64,000 bases of DNA, taken from assembly GCA_013349405.1 (NCBI GenBank), contig DUZS01000009.1, positions 1-64,000 on the forward strand. Reading direction: 5' to 3'. Numbering within the stretch: position 1 is the stretch's first letter; the number at the start of each line of letters is the position of its first letter. A model generated the notes under the pieces. That model saw nothing but the letters and a program-made list of their open reading frames with translations, was not told the origin of the DNA and did not search any database. The stretch comes from Desulfuromonadales bacterium. Its GTDB lineage: Bacteria > Desulfobacterota > Desulfuromonadia > Geobacterales > Pseudopelobacteraceae. This document shows, one piece after another, positions 1 to 8,591 of the stretch. Made by a program: the position numbers and the translations under genes.

Positions 1-1125
1 GTCGGCTGATTTAAGCAGCATGCTCTGAGTCTGCAGGTCAAAATCAACATCCTCTACGGAAAACACATTGGTTTGTGCGTTGAAAACCGGTTTAGCGGTG
101 AGATACACAACCCCGTCCAGTGAACCCTGTGTCTCCAGTTTGACGACGAGCTTGTCACCGTTGCCCGACAAATCAAAGTCCTTAACGGTGACACTTTTGC
201 CATCAGAATCGAATTGCTTGTTCAGGAGAAGCGGTGCCGCAATGGCACGCAAATCCTTGTAGAAAATATCGGCGTTCAGAGCGATGCGGAAGGTTTTATC
301 AAAGGTGTTGACCAGCTTGAGGTTCGGCAGCGGCCGTTTGACGGGAGCCGCAGGCTCAGGCCCGACCACTACTTCGGCAAACGTATTAATACCGATACTC
401 AATTTCACTTTATTATTCTGGGCGCTCAGGGGAAAGAGCATGACGTCCCGTGGCGTCAGCTTCAGCCAGGTCTTGTATGTCTTGTCCAGTAGAATCGGTG
501 TCTGGGCGGTATCCCATACTTTGGCAACCTGTGTCTTCAACGGCAGCTGCTCATTAATCTTCTGTGCAACCATGTCGGATACCATTTTTTGCACAGGCTG
601 AGTAATGCCGTCAACAATACTGCGCGGCTTGAACGACAGCGGACCGATACCGACATCTTCGGCAAGCAGGTCGCTCACCCCCATATAAAAAATATCTGTC
701 TGGAGGCGCCAGTCGGGGGTAACGCTGGCAGTGGCTCTAAACTTAAGCTTCATCGAAAGCGGCTGTGTTTCAAACATACCGTAGCTTAATGACATGGTAA
801 CCGGGAGGGTTATATAGAGATAATTATCGGCGGCGCTGACACCAATCGGCCCGTTACGCACGACATCGGCTGACATCCCTTTTGTCTTGGTCGATCCCTT
901 GTAGAGTTCTTTGCGGACTGAACTATTCAGTATTTTAGCGAGATCCGCTGTTGACATCTCAATCGGTATGTTGAGTGTCGAGGTTTCTTTGTTAAGCGCT
1001 GCGCGAAAGGCTTCCACCTTCGGTTTCTCGGCGGTGAGCGGCGTGTCCTCTGCGTGGGCGGTTGTCAATGAAACTGCGAGTAACGATAGCGCAGCCAGCA
1101 TAATACTACTTTTTTTAACATCCAT
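1..1125 (-). CDS. DUF4403-like exported protein (3' part cut by window edge)
   Basis: An open frame of 375 codons reads from an ATG at 1125 (minus) off the left edge with no stop, so the C-terminus is missing. The first ~22 residues form a signal peptide ending in ALSLLAVSLTTAHA, so the protein should be exported to the periplasm or outer membrane. The body is rich in beta-strand patterns. A stretch with VWDTAQTPILL and YKTWLKLTPRDV followed by GINTFAEVVVGPEP resembles the W..L..P / G..P core of DUF4403 proteins. That family has no known function, and many members are lipoproteins; no lipobox is seen here. The MFS gene ends 18 bp upstream on the same strand, so the two may be co-transcribed. 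Family call is by pattern only. Confidence 0.65.
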   Translation of the reverse strand, partial: MDVKKSSIMLAALSLLAVSLTTAHAEDTPLTAEKPKVEAFRAALNKETSTLNIPIEMSTADLAKILNSSVRKELYKGSTKTKGMSADVVRNGPIGVSAADNYLYITLPVTMSLSYGMFETQPLSMKLKFRATASVTPDWRLQTDIFYMGVSDLLAEDVGIGPLSFKPRSIVDGITQPVQKMVSDMVAQKINEQLPLKTQVAKVWDTAQTPILLDKTYKTWLKLTPRDVMLFPLSAQNNKVKLSIGINTFAEVVVGPEPAAPVKRPLPNLKLVNTFDKTFRIALNADIFYKDLRAIAAPLLLNKQFDSDGKSVTVKDFDLSGNGDKLVVKLETQGSLDGVVYLTAKPVFNAQTNVFSVEDVDFDLQTQSMLLKSAD

Positions 1126-1143
1126 GATATGTCCCAATTCCTT

Positions 1144-2364
1144 TTATCGTTTTTTTTCCTGCATCATCCACAGAAACAGAACCATCGCCAGCACGGACGT
1201 GCTACCGGCAAGAGCAAAACCAAGCGGGTAGCCGATCTGCTTCAGAGTAATACCCATGACGGTTGAGCCGAACATCATACCGAGATAGATACAGCTGTTA
1301 TACATCCCCATGGCCAGACCTCTCTGCATGGCAGGAGTCAGTTCTGCAATCAAAGCTCCGATGGCGGTGAACGTCAGGGCCATGCCAACCCCCATAACGA
1401 CTGCACAGATTATCAGGTGGGAGAACAGAACGACCTGACCCAGCGCAATCAGTGCCGATGCCAGAAAAATCAGACCAACAGCGACAAGCCATCTCCGCTC
1501 TGAGCGATCGGCAAGACGACCGATCGGTACTCTGCCGACAACATTTGTGATCGCCTGGGCAGCAAAGAGGAGGCCGACCTGAGCTGAATCAAAGCCGTGC
1601 TGAGAGGCGTAGAGAGGGAGAAAGGTCAGGAACACGCCAAAACCGATGCAGCTTGCGAGCGTCGCGAGCAGGCAGGCGAGCAGACTGCGGATGCGCAGCA
1701 GGGAGAAACTGTTTGCCAGTGAGAGCGTCAGAACCGTTGTATGTCGCGGAGGCCCTTTCGGCAGTATCAGGAGCGCCAACAGGGTAACCGCAGTCAACAG
1801 CCCTCCGGAGACCAAAAATACCTGACGCAGCCCCAAAACCTTGGCAAGGTAGCCCCCCAATGCCGGCCCCAACGTCATGGCAATGTAAATGGCTGTCGTA
1901 TACCACCCGTACGCCTGACCAAGAAGGTTGGATGGTATGACATCAGCTACGAGCGAAAGCATGGCAGGAGCAAAAGCTGCCAGACCAACGCCGAAAATAA
2001 TATAGGCTGCAACCATCTGTTCCGGTTGAGTACAGAGAGTAACCAGAAGCGAGGAAACAGCGGTTGCGGCAACCCCCAATACAATCGGCACGTTACGTCC
2101 GGTTCGGTCGGCCAGGAGTCCGGCAGGCATGGACAGCAGAGCGACCGTCAGCATGAAAGCACCGTTGATTGTTCCCACCTGAACAGGTCCGGCGCCAAGC
2201 GTGGCGGCAAATAATGGCATAACCGGTATGCGCAGGTACGAACTGAAAAAGACAGTAAACGCAATCAGGCAGACCAGGAGAAAGGGGGTGATGTCACGAG
2301 CGGCATTAGTCATTTTTTTGAGTGTACTCAGGGTGACATACGTTCCACGATAAATTTCAGTCAT
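1144..2364 (-). CDS. MFS transporter, 12 TM type
   Basis: A 406-residue integral membrane protein with about twelve hydrophobic segments. It carries the major-facilitator loop 2-3 signature (GLLADRTGRN, about residues 96-105) and a second copy after TM8 (GRLADRSERR). This arrangement suits a proton-driven drug, sugar or metabolite exporter of the DHA type, but the substrate cannot be read from sequence. Start choice is uncertain: ATG 2364 has no clear Shine-Dalgarno, and an internal Met at 2313 (MTNAARDITP) is an alternative beginning just before TM1. It lies directly upstream of the DUF4403-like gene. The upstream intergenic is shared with the divergent PilZ gene. Confidence 0.85.
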   Translation of the reverse strand: MTEIYRGTYVTLSTLKKMTNAARDITPFLLVCLIAFTVFFSSYLRIPVMPLFAATLGAGPVQVGTINGAFMLTVALLSMPAGLLADRTGRNVPIVLGVAATAVSSLLVTLCTQPEQMVAAYIIFGVGLAAFAPAMLSLVADVIPSNLLGQAYGWYTTAIYIAMTLGPALGGYLAKVLGLRQVFLVSGGLLTAVTLLALLILPKGPPRHTTVLTLSLANSFSLLRIRSLLACLLATLASCIGFGVFLTFLPLYASQHGFDSAQVGLLFAAQAITNVVGRVPIGRLADRSERRWLVAVGLIFLASALIALGQVVLFSHLIICAVVMGVGMALTFTAIGALIAELTPAMQRGLAMGMYNSCIYLGMMFGSTVMGITLKQIGYPLGFALAGSTSVLAMVLFLWMMQEKKR

Positions 2365-2460
2365 TTTTATAAATCAGCTTCGGTGTTTTAACGTATATAA
2401 CGGCTAAATTATTTTTAACTATCTGTTTTTATACACTTTTTATATTGGTACGTTTTGTGC

Positions 2461-2487
2461 TTGAATTTTTACGTTGAATTTTAGAAT
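2461..2487 (+). promoter_or_regulatory. possible weak sigma-70 promoter for the PilZ gene
   Basis: TTGAAT at 2461-2466 and TAGAAT at 2482-2487 with a short 15-nt spacer, in the AT-rich gap between the divergent MFS and PilZ genes. A 13-nt palindrome (ATGCCGTCGGCAT) lies just downstream and could be an operator. The spacer is shorter than ideal, so this is tentative. Confidence 0.25.
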
Positions 2488-2520
2488 AAAAGCATGCCGT
2501 CGGCATTCCAACGAGGGTTT

Positions 2521-2829
2521 ATGAATTCCCTGTTAACAAAAAGTGTCAAAGCAGACTGTAAACGCATTGGCACCAGGTTCGACGCTGTTCACGAGTGCCA
2601 TTTAATTCATAACGGAACCATCTACCAGTGCCGCATGAAAAACATATCCATTTCCGGAGCGCTTGTGAGCGCGGAAAATTTTCCTCCTGCAACTATTCAG
2701 ATCGGAGATACCTGTCGCCTCTCGCTAAAAAATGACCTGTCATCGGATTACGGAGGGGGCTATACAAGTAAAATCACCCGTTTCGAGCCTTCACACATCG
2801 GGGTTCATTTCCTCAGCATCACTTTCTAA
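2521..2829 (+). CDS. PilZ domain protein (c-di-GMP receptor)
   Basis: A single-domain protein of 102 residues. Both c-di-GMP contact motifs are visible: RxxxR (RIGTR, near residues 15-19 of the chosen start) and [D/N]xSxxG (NISISG). It should therefore bind cyclic di-GMP and act as a small cytosolic effector. ATG 2521 is preferred over ATG 2494 because a GAGGG ribosome-binding site lies about 6 nt upstream of it. It is transcribed divergently from the MFS gene and converges on the flavoprotein gene, with a dispersed repeat immediately after its stop. The partner is unknown. The c-di-GMP-turnover gene in this window (61719-63821) is far away. Confidence 0.85.
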   Translation: MNSLLTKSVKADCKRIGTRFDAVHECHLIHNGTIYQCRMKNISISGALVSAENFPPATIQIGDTCRLSLKNDLSSDYGGGYTSKITRFEPSHIGVHFLSITF

Positions 2830-2953
2830 TTCCAATGCCGAATCAAGGCGCTCTCATCGTTGGCTCGTCTTCGGCTCCTCAACATACTGGTAGTATGCTT
2901 TCGTCGCCTCAATCCTCGCCGCCTTGATATCACTCTTGATCTAGCATTGGTAT
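2830..2953. repeat. dispersed palindromic repeat, copy A
   Basis: About 124 bp filling the gap between the convergent PilZ and flavoprotein genes. An inverted copy lies at 39917-40041, with about 8 differences over the length. The outer arms are inverted repeats (CCAATGC...ATCAAG at the left, CTTGAT...GCATTGG at the right). An inner pair ATCAAGGCG/CGCCTTGAT and a central hairpin CATACT-ggt-AGTATG are also present. There is no ORF and no transposase. It resembles a REP/MITE-like or structured-RNA element. Confidence 0.85.
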
Positions 2954-2964
2954 AACAGAACAGA

Positions 2965-3600
2965 TCAACGAATAAAATTCATGTAGATTTTATTTTCTTT
3001 CTCCGGTTCAGCAACGATTCCCTTGCCGTTATCCACCAGTTTCATCAGCCACGCCATGTTTTTGCCGAGTACCCGCATTATCTGCATTCCTTCTTCGTCC
3101 TGAGTCACTTCTCCCGGTCGAGCACCATGAATAACATTCCAATAATTTGACGTCGGAATCAACATTTCGGAATAGTTGATAAAATTATTCAACTGATCAA
3201 AAGTCGGTAGTCCGCCGGAACGCCGGACTGCAACGACCGCTGCCCCAACCTTGTGTCTCAGCATGCCGTTATTGACTCCGGCAACGTAAAATGCCCGATC
3301 CATAAAAGATTTCATGGTGCCGGCCATGGCAGCGTAATGGACGGGAGAACCGAATAGTATGCCGTCGGCGTGCTTCATCTTCTGGATCCAGTCATTGACC
3401 TCATCACCGGGCTGAACACACTGCTCGTTTCTGTTTTTCAGGCATTGGCCGCACGCGAGGCAACCGCGTATCGATTTATTGCCAACGTGAATAATTTCAG
3501 TGGCAATATTCTCTTTTTCCAGTTCTGCTGTCACCATAGCAATGGCATGCCAGGTATTGCCCTGCTTATTGGGACTTCCGTTAAATGCCACAACGTTCAT
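2965..3600 (-). CDS. iron-sulfur flavoprotein (NADPH-dependent FMN reductase family)
   Basis: A 211-residue flavodoxin-fold protein. The N-terminus (VVAFNGSPNKQGNT) is the FMN phosphate-binding loop, and GILFGSPVHYAAMAGTMK is the second FMN-binding loop of the NADPH-dependent FMN reductase family. Between them is CLACGQCLKNRNEQC, a C-x2-C-x2-C-x7-C pattern. It matches the compact 4Fe-4S motif of archaeal/bacterial iron-sulfur flavoproteins (Isf), which handle two-electron/one-electron transfer and O2/H2O2 reduction. The physiological donor and acceptor are unknown. It is the last gene of the minus-strand group with the DsbC-like and HExxH genes and may be co-transcribed with them. The start has a good GGAGG upstream. 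Confidence 0.85.
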   Translation of the reverse strand: MNVVAFNGSPNKQGNTWHAIAMVTAELEKENIATEIIHVGNKSIRGCLACGQCLKNRNEQCVQPGDEVNDWIQKMKHADGILFGSPVHYAAMAGTMKSFMDRAFYVAGVNNGMLRHKVGAAVVAVRRSGGLPTFDQLNNFINYSEMLIPTSNYWNVIHGARPGEVTQDEEGMQIMRVLGKNMAWLMKLVDNGKGIVAEPEKENKIYMNFIR

Positions 3601-3631
3601 GTAATCCTCCCGTTTGTCGATTATGTGCTGT

Positions 3632-4111
3632 CTATATGGAGCGTGACAGAGTTATGGCAATGAATGCGAGTGCTGACCAGAGTAACAAACTGAATGGGTG
3701 GGTCAATGCGACCCTGATATCCTGCCAGGACGGAGTGCATGCTGCAGAACACGCATAGACGATTGCCACGATCAGCCACTCCGGCAGCCAAACCGGCCTT
3801 GTCTCCCATAACACCATCGAGTAGTAGCCGATCACCAGCCATCCAAGCGGAGCCACTGCTGTTGGTGCGGCAGAAAGGAGTGTCGGAACGAATACCACAC
3901 TCCCGAGAACCCAGCCATTTTCGGACCTTCTCGGCCAGATGCTCAATGATGAAGGCCGCCCCCCGGTAAAGAGGGCGGCCATAAAATGAGACAACTCATG
4001 CATTAGTGTGAAGGGGAAACAGTAAATGATAGCAAAAAACGAACCGGTTGAAGACAAACGCCTGTGAATGGCCCCCATTACTACAGACACAATCATGAAA
4101 CCGATAATCAT
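3632..4111 (-). CDS. small membrane protein with HExxH zinc-protease motif (M50-like)
   Basis: A 159-residue protein with about four hydrophobic segments. Near residue 38, at the end of the second segment, is MHELSHFMAALFTGG, an HExxH metalloprotease motif embedded in a membrane helix as in site-2 proteases (M50 and relatives). A later PSWQDI could supply an acidic third zinc ligand, as in PSxxD motifs of some S2P-like families; that is inference. No PDZ domain is present. It begins 8 bp after the DsbC-like gene and precedes the flavoprotein gene, suggesting an operon. The substrate is unknown, and it could instead be a non-proteolytic membrane zinc protein. Confidence 0.6.
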   Translation of the reverse strand: MIIGFMIVSVVMGAIHRRLSSTGSFFAIIYCFPFTLMHELSHFMAALFTGGRPSSLSIWPRRSENGWVLGSVVFVPTLLSAAPTAVAPLGWLVIGYYSMVLWETRPVWLPEWLIVAIVYACSAACTPSWQDIRVALTHPFSLLLWSALAFIAITLSRSI

Positions 4112-4119
4112 AGCCCTTT

Positions 4120-4905
4120 TTATTTACCTTCGAGCATCTTCTTCATTGTTTCAGCGTCTCGCATACCGACCTGTATTGTGCCATCCGGCATTACCATGGT
4201 TGGAGTTCCCGAGATACCGTTGGCATTGGCGAATGTTACGATCTCATCAATTGCTTTTTTACTGGCATCACTGGTCGGCTTCGCTATGTCCTTGCCTTCA
4301 AAAGCTTTGTCAAGCAGGTCATGGTCTTTCGTTTCAATGACGGTTCTCGATTTGTCGTAGGCTGCCGGATGCATGGGAAGCGGATACAGCATAATGTGAA
4401 TTGCCACATCAGGGGCGATCTTGGCAAGTTTTTTCAGCTCAACATGACCTTTCCGACAATACGGGCAGTCCGGATCGGTAAATACATACAGCTTTTTTGA
4501 GCCCTTTGGATTGCCCATTATCACGGCATTTTTTACCGGAATTGTAGTAACATCAACAGAAGTAGGCTCTTTCGGCTGCGTAACATTCTGCTGATGAGCC
4601 GAAGCGGGCTGCAGTGTTTCGATGTCAACGACCATTCCTTGAATCAGGTGTTTTTTGCCGTAATCCAGCAAGAGAATACCTTTTTGACCATCTTTTTCCA
4701 CGAGTAGTTCAAAAAGACCTTTGGATGGCGATTGTTTCACTGAAGTAACGGTGCCGCCAATTTTTTTAATAACTTCGTTCGCCTCTTTTTCAGTAAGCGA
4801 GTGGCAGGCGGTACAGACTCCGCCGCACCCTTCTTTGGCCATAGCGTACGATGATGTGGCAAGAATAATGATGACAGCGGTTGCGATGCACAATTCTTTA
4901 AACAT
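4120..4905 (-). CDS. DsbC/DsbG-like periplasmic disulfide isomerase with N-terminal CxxCH
   Basis: A 261-residue exported protein. The signal peptide ends near SSYA (residue ~21). The N-terminal part (30-115) resembles the DsbC dimerisation domain. The C-terminal part (130-261) is a thioredoxin fold with active site DPDCPYC and cis-Pro loop GTPT, as in DsbC/DsbG protein-disulfide isomerases. Immediately after the signal peptide is CGGVCTACH, which contains a CxxCH c-type heme-attachment motif. This is not part of E. coli DsbC. It may bind heme, or the cysteines may serve as an extra redox pair. AAAGGA precedes ATG 4905. It lies 28 bp after the NtrC-type regulator and is followed by the HExxH membrane protein. 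Confidence 0.8.
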   Translation of the reverse strand: MFKELCIATAVIIILATSSYAMAKEGCGGVCTACHSLTEKEANEVIKKIGGTVTSVKQSPSKGLFELLVEKDGQKGILLLDYGKKHLIQGMVVDIETLQPASAHQQNVTQPKEPTSVDVTTIPVKNAVIMGNPKGSKKLYVFTDPDCPYCRKGHVELKKLAKIAPDVAIHIMLYPLPMHPAAYDKSRTVIETKDHDLLDKAFEGKDIAKPTSDASKKAIDEIVTFANANGISGTPTMVMPDGTIQVGMRDAETMKKMLEGK

Positions 4906-4932
4906 GATAATTCCTTTCCGGTTTTTTATTTG

Positions 4933-6303
4933 TCACTCTATGCCATATTCCTTAAGTTTGTAAAGCAGTGAACGATGACTTATTTCAAGTATTTTTGCCG
5001 CCTGGGTTCGATTCCCTCCTGTTTTGATGAGTGCTTTCCCGATCAGTTCACGCTCTATGGTGTTTTCAGCCTTTTTGATGGAAAAATTTTCTTCACCAGT
5101 TGACGCAATTGTTGACGGTTCATCCGCCAGGCGAATTGATGACGGGAGACACGATGGCGTGATGAGTCCGCTGTCGCAGAGAATGCAGGCACGCTCGATG
5201 GCATTTTCAAGTTCCCGTATATTGCCGGGCCAGCGATGTGCCATCAGACTGCGCATCGCTTCCGGCTCGATGTGTAACGGCTGATTATCCGTGCCTCTCC
5301 CATAGCGGTTCAAAAAATGCTCTGCAAGCAGCGGGATATCCTCCACCCGTTCGCGCAGTGACGGCAGCTGCAGGCAAAAAACATTCAAACGGAAATAGAG
5401 ATCTTCTCGAAAGCGGCCACTGCCGACATCTGCAGACAAATCCCGTGACGTGGCAGATATTACCCTGACATCAACTTTTTTTGAGGTGACACCCCCTACC
5501 CGCTTGATTTCACCCTCCTGCAAAACCCGTAACAATTTAACCTGTAACGGCAGTGGCATCTCCCCGATCTCGTCGAGAAACAGCGTACCCCCGTCTGCCT
5601 GCTCAAAAAGTCCGGCTTTATCGCTGGATGCATCAGTAAATGCCCCCCTGATATGTCCGAACAGTTCACTTTCAAGAAGATTCTCAGGGATAGCGCCACA
5701 ATTAACGGCCACAAAAGGTTGGCTGGACCGCCTGCCGTTCTGGTGAAGAGCACGGGCAACCAGCTCTTTTCCGGTTCCGGACTCACCCAGTATCAGAATC
5801 GTCGTTTTTAAATCGGCAACCCGTTTAATTTGACCAAAGAGCTCCTGCATTGCGGCGTTGCGACTGAGAATACCACTATAGGAAAACTGGCCGGCGGCAA
5901 CTTCGCGCAGATGGCTGTTTTCTGCTTTCAGGCGTTCACGTTCTTCGGCTTTTTTCAGCACCATTATGATCTCATCTTTTTTAAACGGCTTTGAGATAAA
6001 GTCGTATGCTCCCAACTTCATACACTCTATTGCCGTTTCCACGGAGCCATAGGCCGACATCATTATAATCGGAGCGAAAACATGCTGTTCAAGAGCACCA
6101 GTCAAAAAAGTTTTGCCGTCCATTTCAGGCATGCGGATGTCACAGAGGATGAAATCATAGACGTTCGTTGCAAGACGGGCCAGTCCGTCTGCACCGTTTT
6201 CGGCTTGATCAACGCGGTATCCCTGACGGGTCAGCATCACAGATAACATATGGCGCATATTTTCTTCATCGTCAATTATCAGAATATACTGACTGCTGCT
6301 CAC
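4933..6303 (-). CDS. NtrC-family sigma-54-dependent response regulator
   Basis: 456 residues with three domains. The receiver (5-120) carries phospho-acceptor Asp in [15 protein letters not shown] and Lys in ISKPFK. The AAA+ sigma-54 interaction domain (~145-370) carries Walker A (GESGTGKE) and a Walker B ending LFLDEIGEM. The C-terminal Fis-type HTH is [19 protein letters not shown]. The sigma-54 contact loop reads GAFTDA rather than the common GAFTGA. The start overlaps the stop of the sensor kinase, so the two form a two-component pair. Co-location with rpoN (13463) and PilD is suggestive of pilus or secretion control but not proof. Targets are unknown. Confidence 0.93.
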   Translation of the reverse strand: MSSSQYILIIDDEENMRHMLSVMLTRQGYRVDQAENGADGLARLATNVYDFILCDIRMPEMDGKTFLTGALEQHVFAPIIMMSAYGSVETAIECMKLGAYDFISKPFKKDEIIMVLKKAEERERLKAENSHLREVAAGQFSYSGILSRNAAMQELFGQIKRVADLKTTILILGESGTGKELVARALHQNGRRSSQPFVAVNCGAIPENLLESELFGHIRGAFTDASSDKAGLFEQADGGTLFLDEIGEMPLPLQVKLLRVLQEGEIKRVGGVTSKKVDVRVISATSRDLSADVGSGRFREDLYFRLNVFCLQLPSLRERVEDIPLLAEHFLNRYGRGTDNQPLHIEPEAMRSLMAHRWPGNIRELENAIERACILCDSGLITPSCLPSSIRLADEPSTIASTGEENFSIKKAENTIERELIGKALIKTGGNRTQAAKILEISHRSLLYKLKEYGIE

Positions 6304-7799
6304 GTATTCTTTCCCCCCATTTTCCCCGCCAGCAACGGTAACAGGACAGTGAGACAGCTTCCTTCACCAACGGCGCTTGATGCCGTAATACGCCCACCGA
6401 AGCCCTCAATAATCCGTGCTGAAATGGCCAATCCCAGGCCTGTCCCCTGCCCGGGCGGTTTCGTCGAATAAAATGGATCAAAAATGTGATTCATAGATTC
6501 AATGGGGATACCTGAACCACTGTCTATGACTTCCAGGCATATATGAGTCTTCTGTTGACAGGCTCTGACCGTTATGGTTCCACCTGCCGGAGTGGCATCA
6601 CGACTGTTAAGGAGCAGATTAATAAGTACCTGCTGCAACTGGTGTTTATCACAGTGGGCAGGCGCAAGTCCCTCATTGACTTCAACTCCAAGATGCAAAT
6701 AATTAAAAACACCTTGTTGGCTCAACAGTTCTACCGTTGAGAGCACAACTTCGCGTATATCGGCAAACTCTCCACAGGCAGTTCGCGGTCGGGCAAAGTC
6801 CAGCAAGCCGCGCACAATCCGGTCTATGCGCGAACAATCGTCACTGATACGCCGGGCATAATCCTGAATAGCCGGATTATCCGGCTGTTCACAGGCAGAG
6901 AGATCAGCATAACCCATGATTGACGCAAGTGGCGTACCAATTTCGTGAGCCATTCCTGCTGCCAGCAGCCCGATAGAAGCCATTTTTTCAGTGCGGAGAG
7001 ATTCCTCCCGGGCCTGGCGCAATTCACTGTTAGCTTTTTCAAGAGCAGTCAACTGTTCGGTAACCTGTTGATTCTTATTATCGAGCGCAGCGGCCATTTC
7101 ATTAAAAGCGTGGGCAAGCCGGGCGAGCTCAACACTTCCGGACACTTTCAATCTCTGTTGATACTGACCGCCGGTTATTTTTTCAGTCGCTGACAGCAGA
7201 CGGTTTATCGGGTTTACCACAATCCGCGACAGTGCAAAAGAGCCGAGCCCGAGCAATAATATAAAGTCGAGTACGAAATAGAGCATCAGAATCTGACGCG
7301 ATCTGTATAAACGCGCCTTTTCAGGAGCAAGCGAGAGCAGCAATCCGGCCTTGCCGGCAACCTCGCCATCTCGCGTTATCGAGATAAGATACGCCAGACC
7401 GCTGCCGTCCGGCAGGATATAACTCCCATCAGCTGATTTTGACAGATCCTGAAACGGGGCATACGGATCACTTCCTTCACGACCGGCACTTAAAATTATT
7501 TTTCCGCCTTTATCCAGCAGCGTCAAACGACTGAAGGCAGACTCTTCAGAAAGTTTTTGAATATAGCGTGACGCCTGGGAATCCGGGGTGATAAAACCTT
7601 CCGGGTAGGTCGGGATAGAATCAGGGAGAAGGCTGACAAAAGCATTGAGCAGCGTGCGGGCATGTTCTCCTTTTTGAAAATACAGGTCGCTGGCGGCAGT
7701 TTTAAATGCCAGAAGACTGAAGAGGAGCCAGGTCAATACAAGCAATGCTCCCAGAAAGGCCAGAATTGAAACAGTCAGACTGGGGCGGTAGCCGGTCAT
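6300..7799 (-). CDS. sensor histidine kinase, partner of the NtrC-type regulator
   Basis: 499 residues. TM1 is at the N-terminus (~9-30) and TM2 near 170-190, with a ~140-residue extracytoplasmic sensor between them. A HAMP-like region and coiled coil follow. The HisKA H-box is GMAHEIGTPLASIMGY. The HATPase has N-box NLLLNSRDATPAGG and G boxes DSGSGIP and GQGTGLGLAIS. It is therefore a complete, orthodox kinase that autophosphorylates His and passes phosphate to the regulator encoded next. It starts 3 bp after pilD and overlaps the regulator by 4 bp. The signal is unknown. Confidence 0.93.
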   Translation of the reverse strand: MTGYRPSLTVSILAFLGALLVLTWLLFSLLAFKTAASDLYFQKGEHARTLLNAFVSLLPDSIPTYPEGFITPDSQASRYIQKLSEESAFSRLTLLDKGGKIILSAGREGSDPYAPFQDLSKSADGSYILPDGSGLAYLISITRDGEVAGKAGLLLSLAPEKARLYRSRQILMLYFVLDFILLLGLGSFALSRIVVNPINRLLSATEKITGGQYQQRLKVSGSVELARLAHAFNEMAAALDNKNQQVTEQLTALEKANSELRQAREESLRTEKMASIGLLAAGMAHEIGTPLASIMGYADLSACEQPDNPAIQDYARRISDDCSRIDRIVRGLLDFARPRTACGEFADIREVVLSTVELLSQQGVFNYLHLGVEVNEGLAPAHCDKHQLQQVLINLLLNSRDATPAGGTITVRACQQKTHICLEVIDSGSGIPIESMNHIFDPFYSTKPPGQGTGLGLAISARIIEGFGGRITASSAVGEGSCLTVLLPLLAGKMGGKNT

Positions 7800-7802
7800 G
7801 GA

Positions 7803-8591
7803 CTAGCCCTGGCCAAAACCGCTCAAACCGAGATACCACCGGATAAGAGGTTTTCCGTAGAAGATATACAATACCGCACCAAAAGCGAGGTACGGGCCGA
7901 ACGGTATTGCCAGTTTGCCGTCTTTTTTCTGAAACAGCATAAGCGAAATTCCGATCAACGAACCGACCAATGAACTGGCAAAAATGATAAACGGCACCGC
8001 TTTCCATCCGAGAAAAGCGCCCATCATAGCAAGCAGCTTGATATCTCCCCCTCCCATGCCGTCTTTACCGGTCAATCGTTGATAGGTATATGCTACCAGC
8101 AGCAGAGTCCCGCCGCCAAGGAGAATACCAAACAGTGAATTAAGCCAGGAGTGACCTTTCAGAAAGAAAGAGAGCACAAAACCGATGACAATGCCGGACA
8201 ACGAAATTTCATCAGGAATAATCTGGTGCTCAATATCAATAAAGGTGATAACAACCAGAGCCGAGCAGAACAGGAAGAGCGCAGCAAAAGCGAGTGTCGG
8301 GCCGAAACGGAGGAAAAGTAAAAGTGTCAGGGTGCCGTTGAGCAGCTCGACCAACGGGTACTGAGGTGAAATACGAGCACCGCACCCCCGGCATTTTCCC
8401 CGTAACAAGAGATAGCTTGCAACCGGGATATTGTCATACCAGCAGATTTTGCTGGAACAGCGCGGGCAGTGCGAAGGGGGAGAAACGATTGACTCGTCTT
8501 TCGGTATACGACAGATACAGACATTGAGAAATGATCCGACAACCATTCCGAAAATAAAGGCAACTACTGAAAAGAGAAGAAACGGGGACAT
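7803..8591 (-). CDS. pilD: prepilin leader peptidase / N-methyltransferase
   Basis: 262 residues with about eight membrane segments. The N-terminal cytoplasmic loop has the two CxxC pairs of the zinc-binding methyltransferase domain (CPRCSSKIC and CRGCG). The two catalytic aspartates of this aspartic protease are in FIDIEHQIIPDE and GMGGGDIKLL. It cleaves the short leader of type IV prepilins and pseudopilins and methylates the new N-terminus. The prepilin-like proteins at 28524-30309 are likely substrates. The ATG overlaps the ptsI stop (TGATG), indicating translational coupling to the PTS genes. Confidence 0.95.
   Translation of the reverse strand: MSPFLLFSVVAFIFGMVVGSFLNVCICRIPKDESIVSPPSHCPRCSSKICWYDNIPVASYLLLRGKCRGCGARISPQYPLVELLNGTLTLLLFLRFGPTLAFAALFLFCSALVVITFIDIEHQIIPDEISLSGIVIGFVLSFFLKGHSWLNSLFGILLGGGTLLLVAYTYQRLTGKDGMGGGDIKLLAMMGAFLGWKAVPFIIFASSLVGSLIGISLMLFQKKDGKLAIPFGPYLAFGAVLYIFYGKPLIRWYLGLSGFGQG

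Noticed and set aside
1741-2214. Long plus-strand reading frame opposite the MFS gene
   Set aside because: It is antisense to a clear transporter, has no homology pattern and no ribosome-binding site.
5000-5025. A GGGTTCGATTCC string resembling a tRNA T-loop
   Set aside because: It lies inside the coding sequence of the NtrC-type regulator's Fis HTH and no acceptor or anticodon stems surround it.
4933-7799. Possible identity of the two-component pair as PilS/PilR
   Set aside because: Proximity to pilD alone is not enough, no pilA lies nearby and the sensor is not clearly PilS-like.
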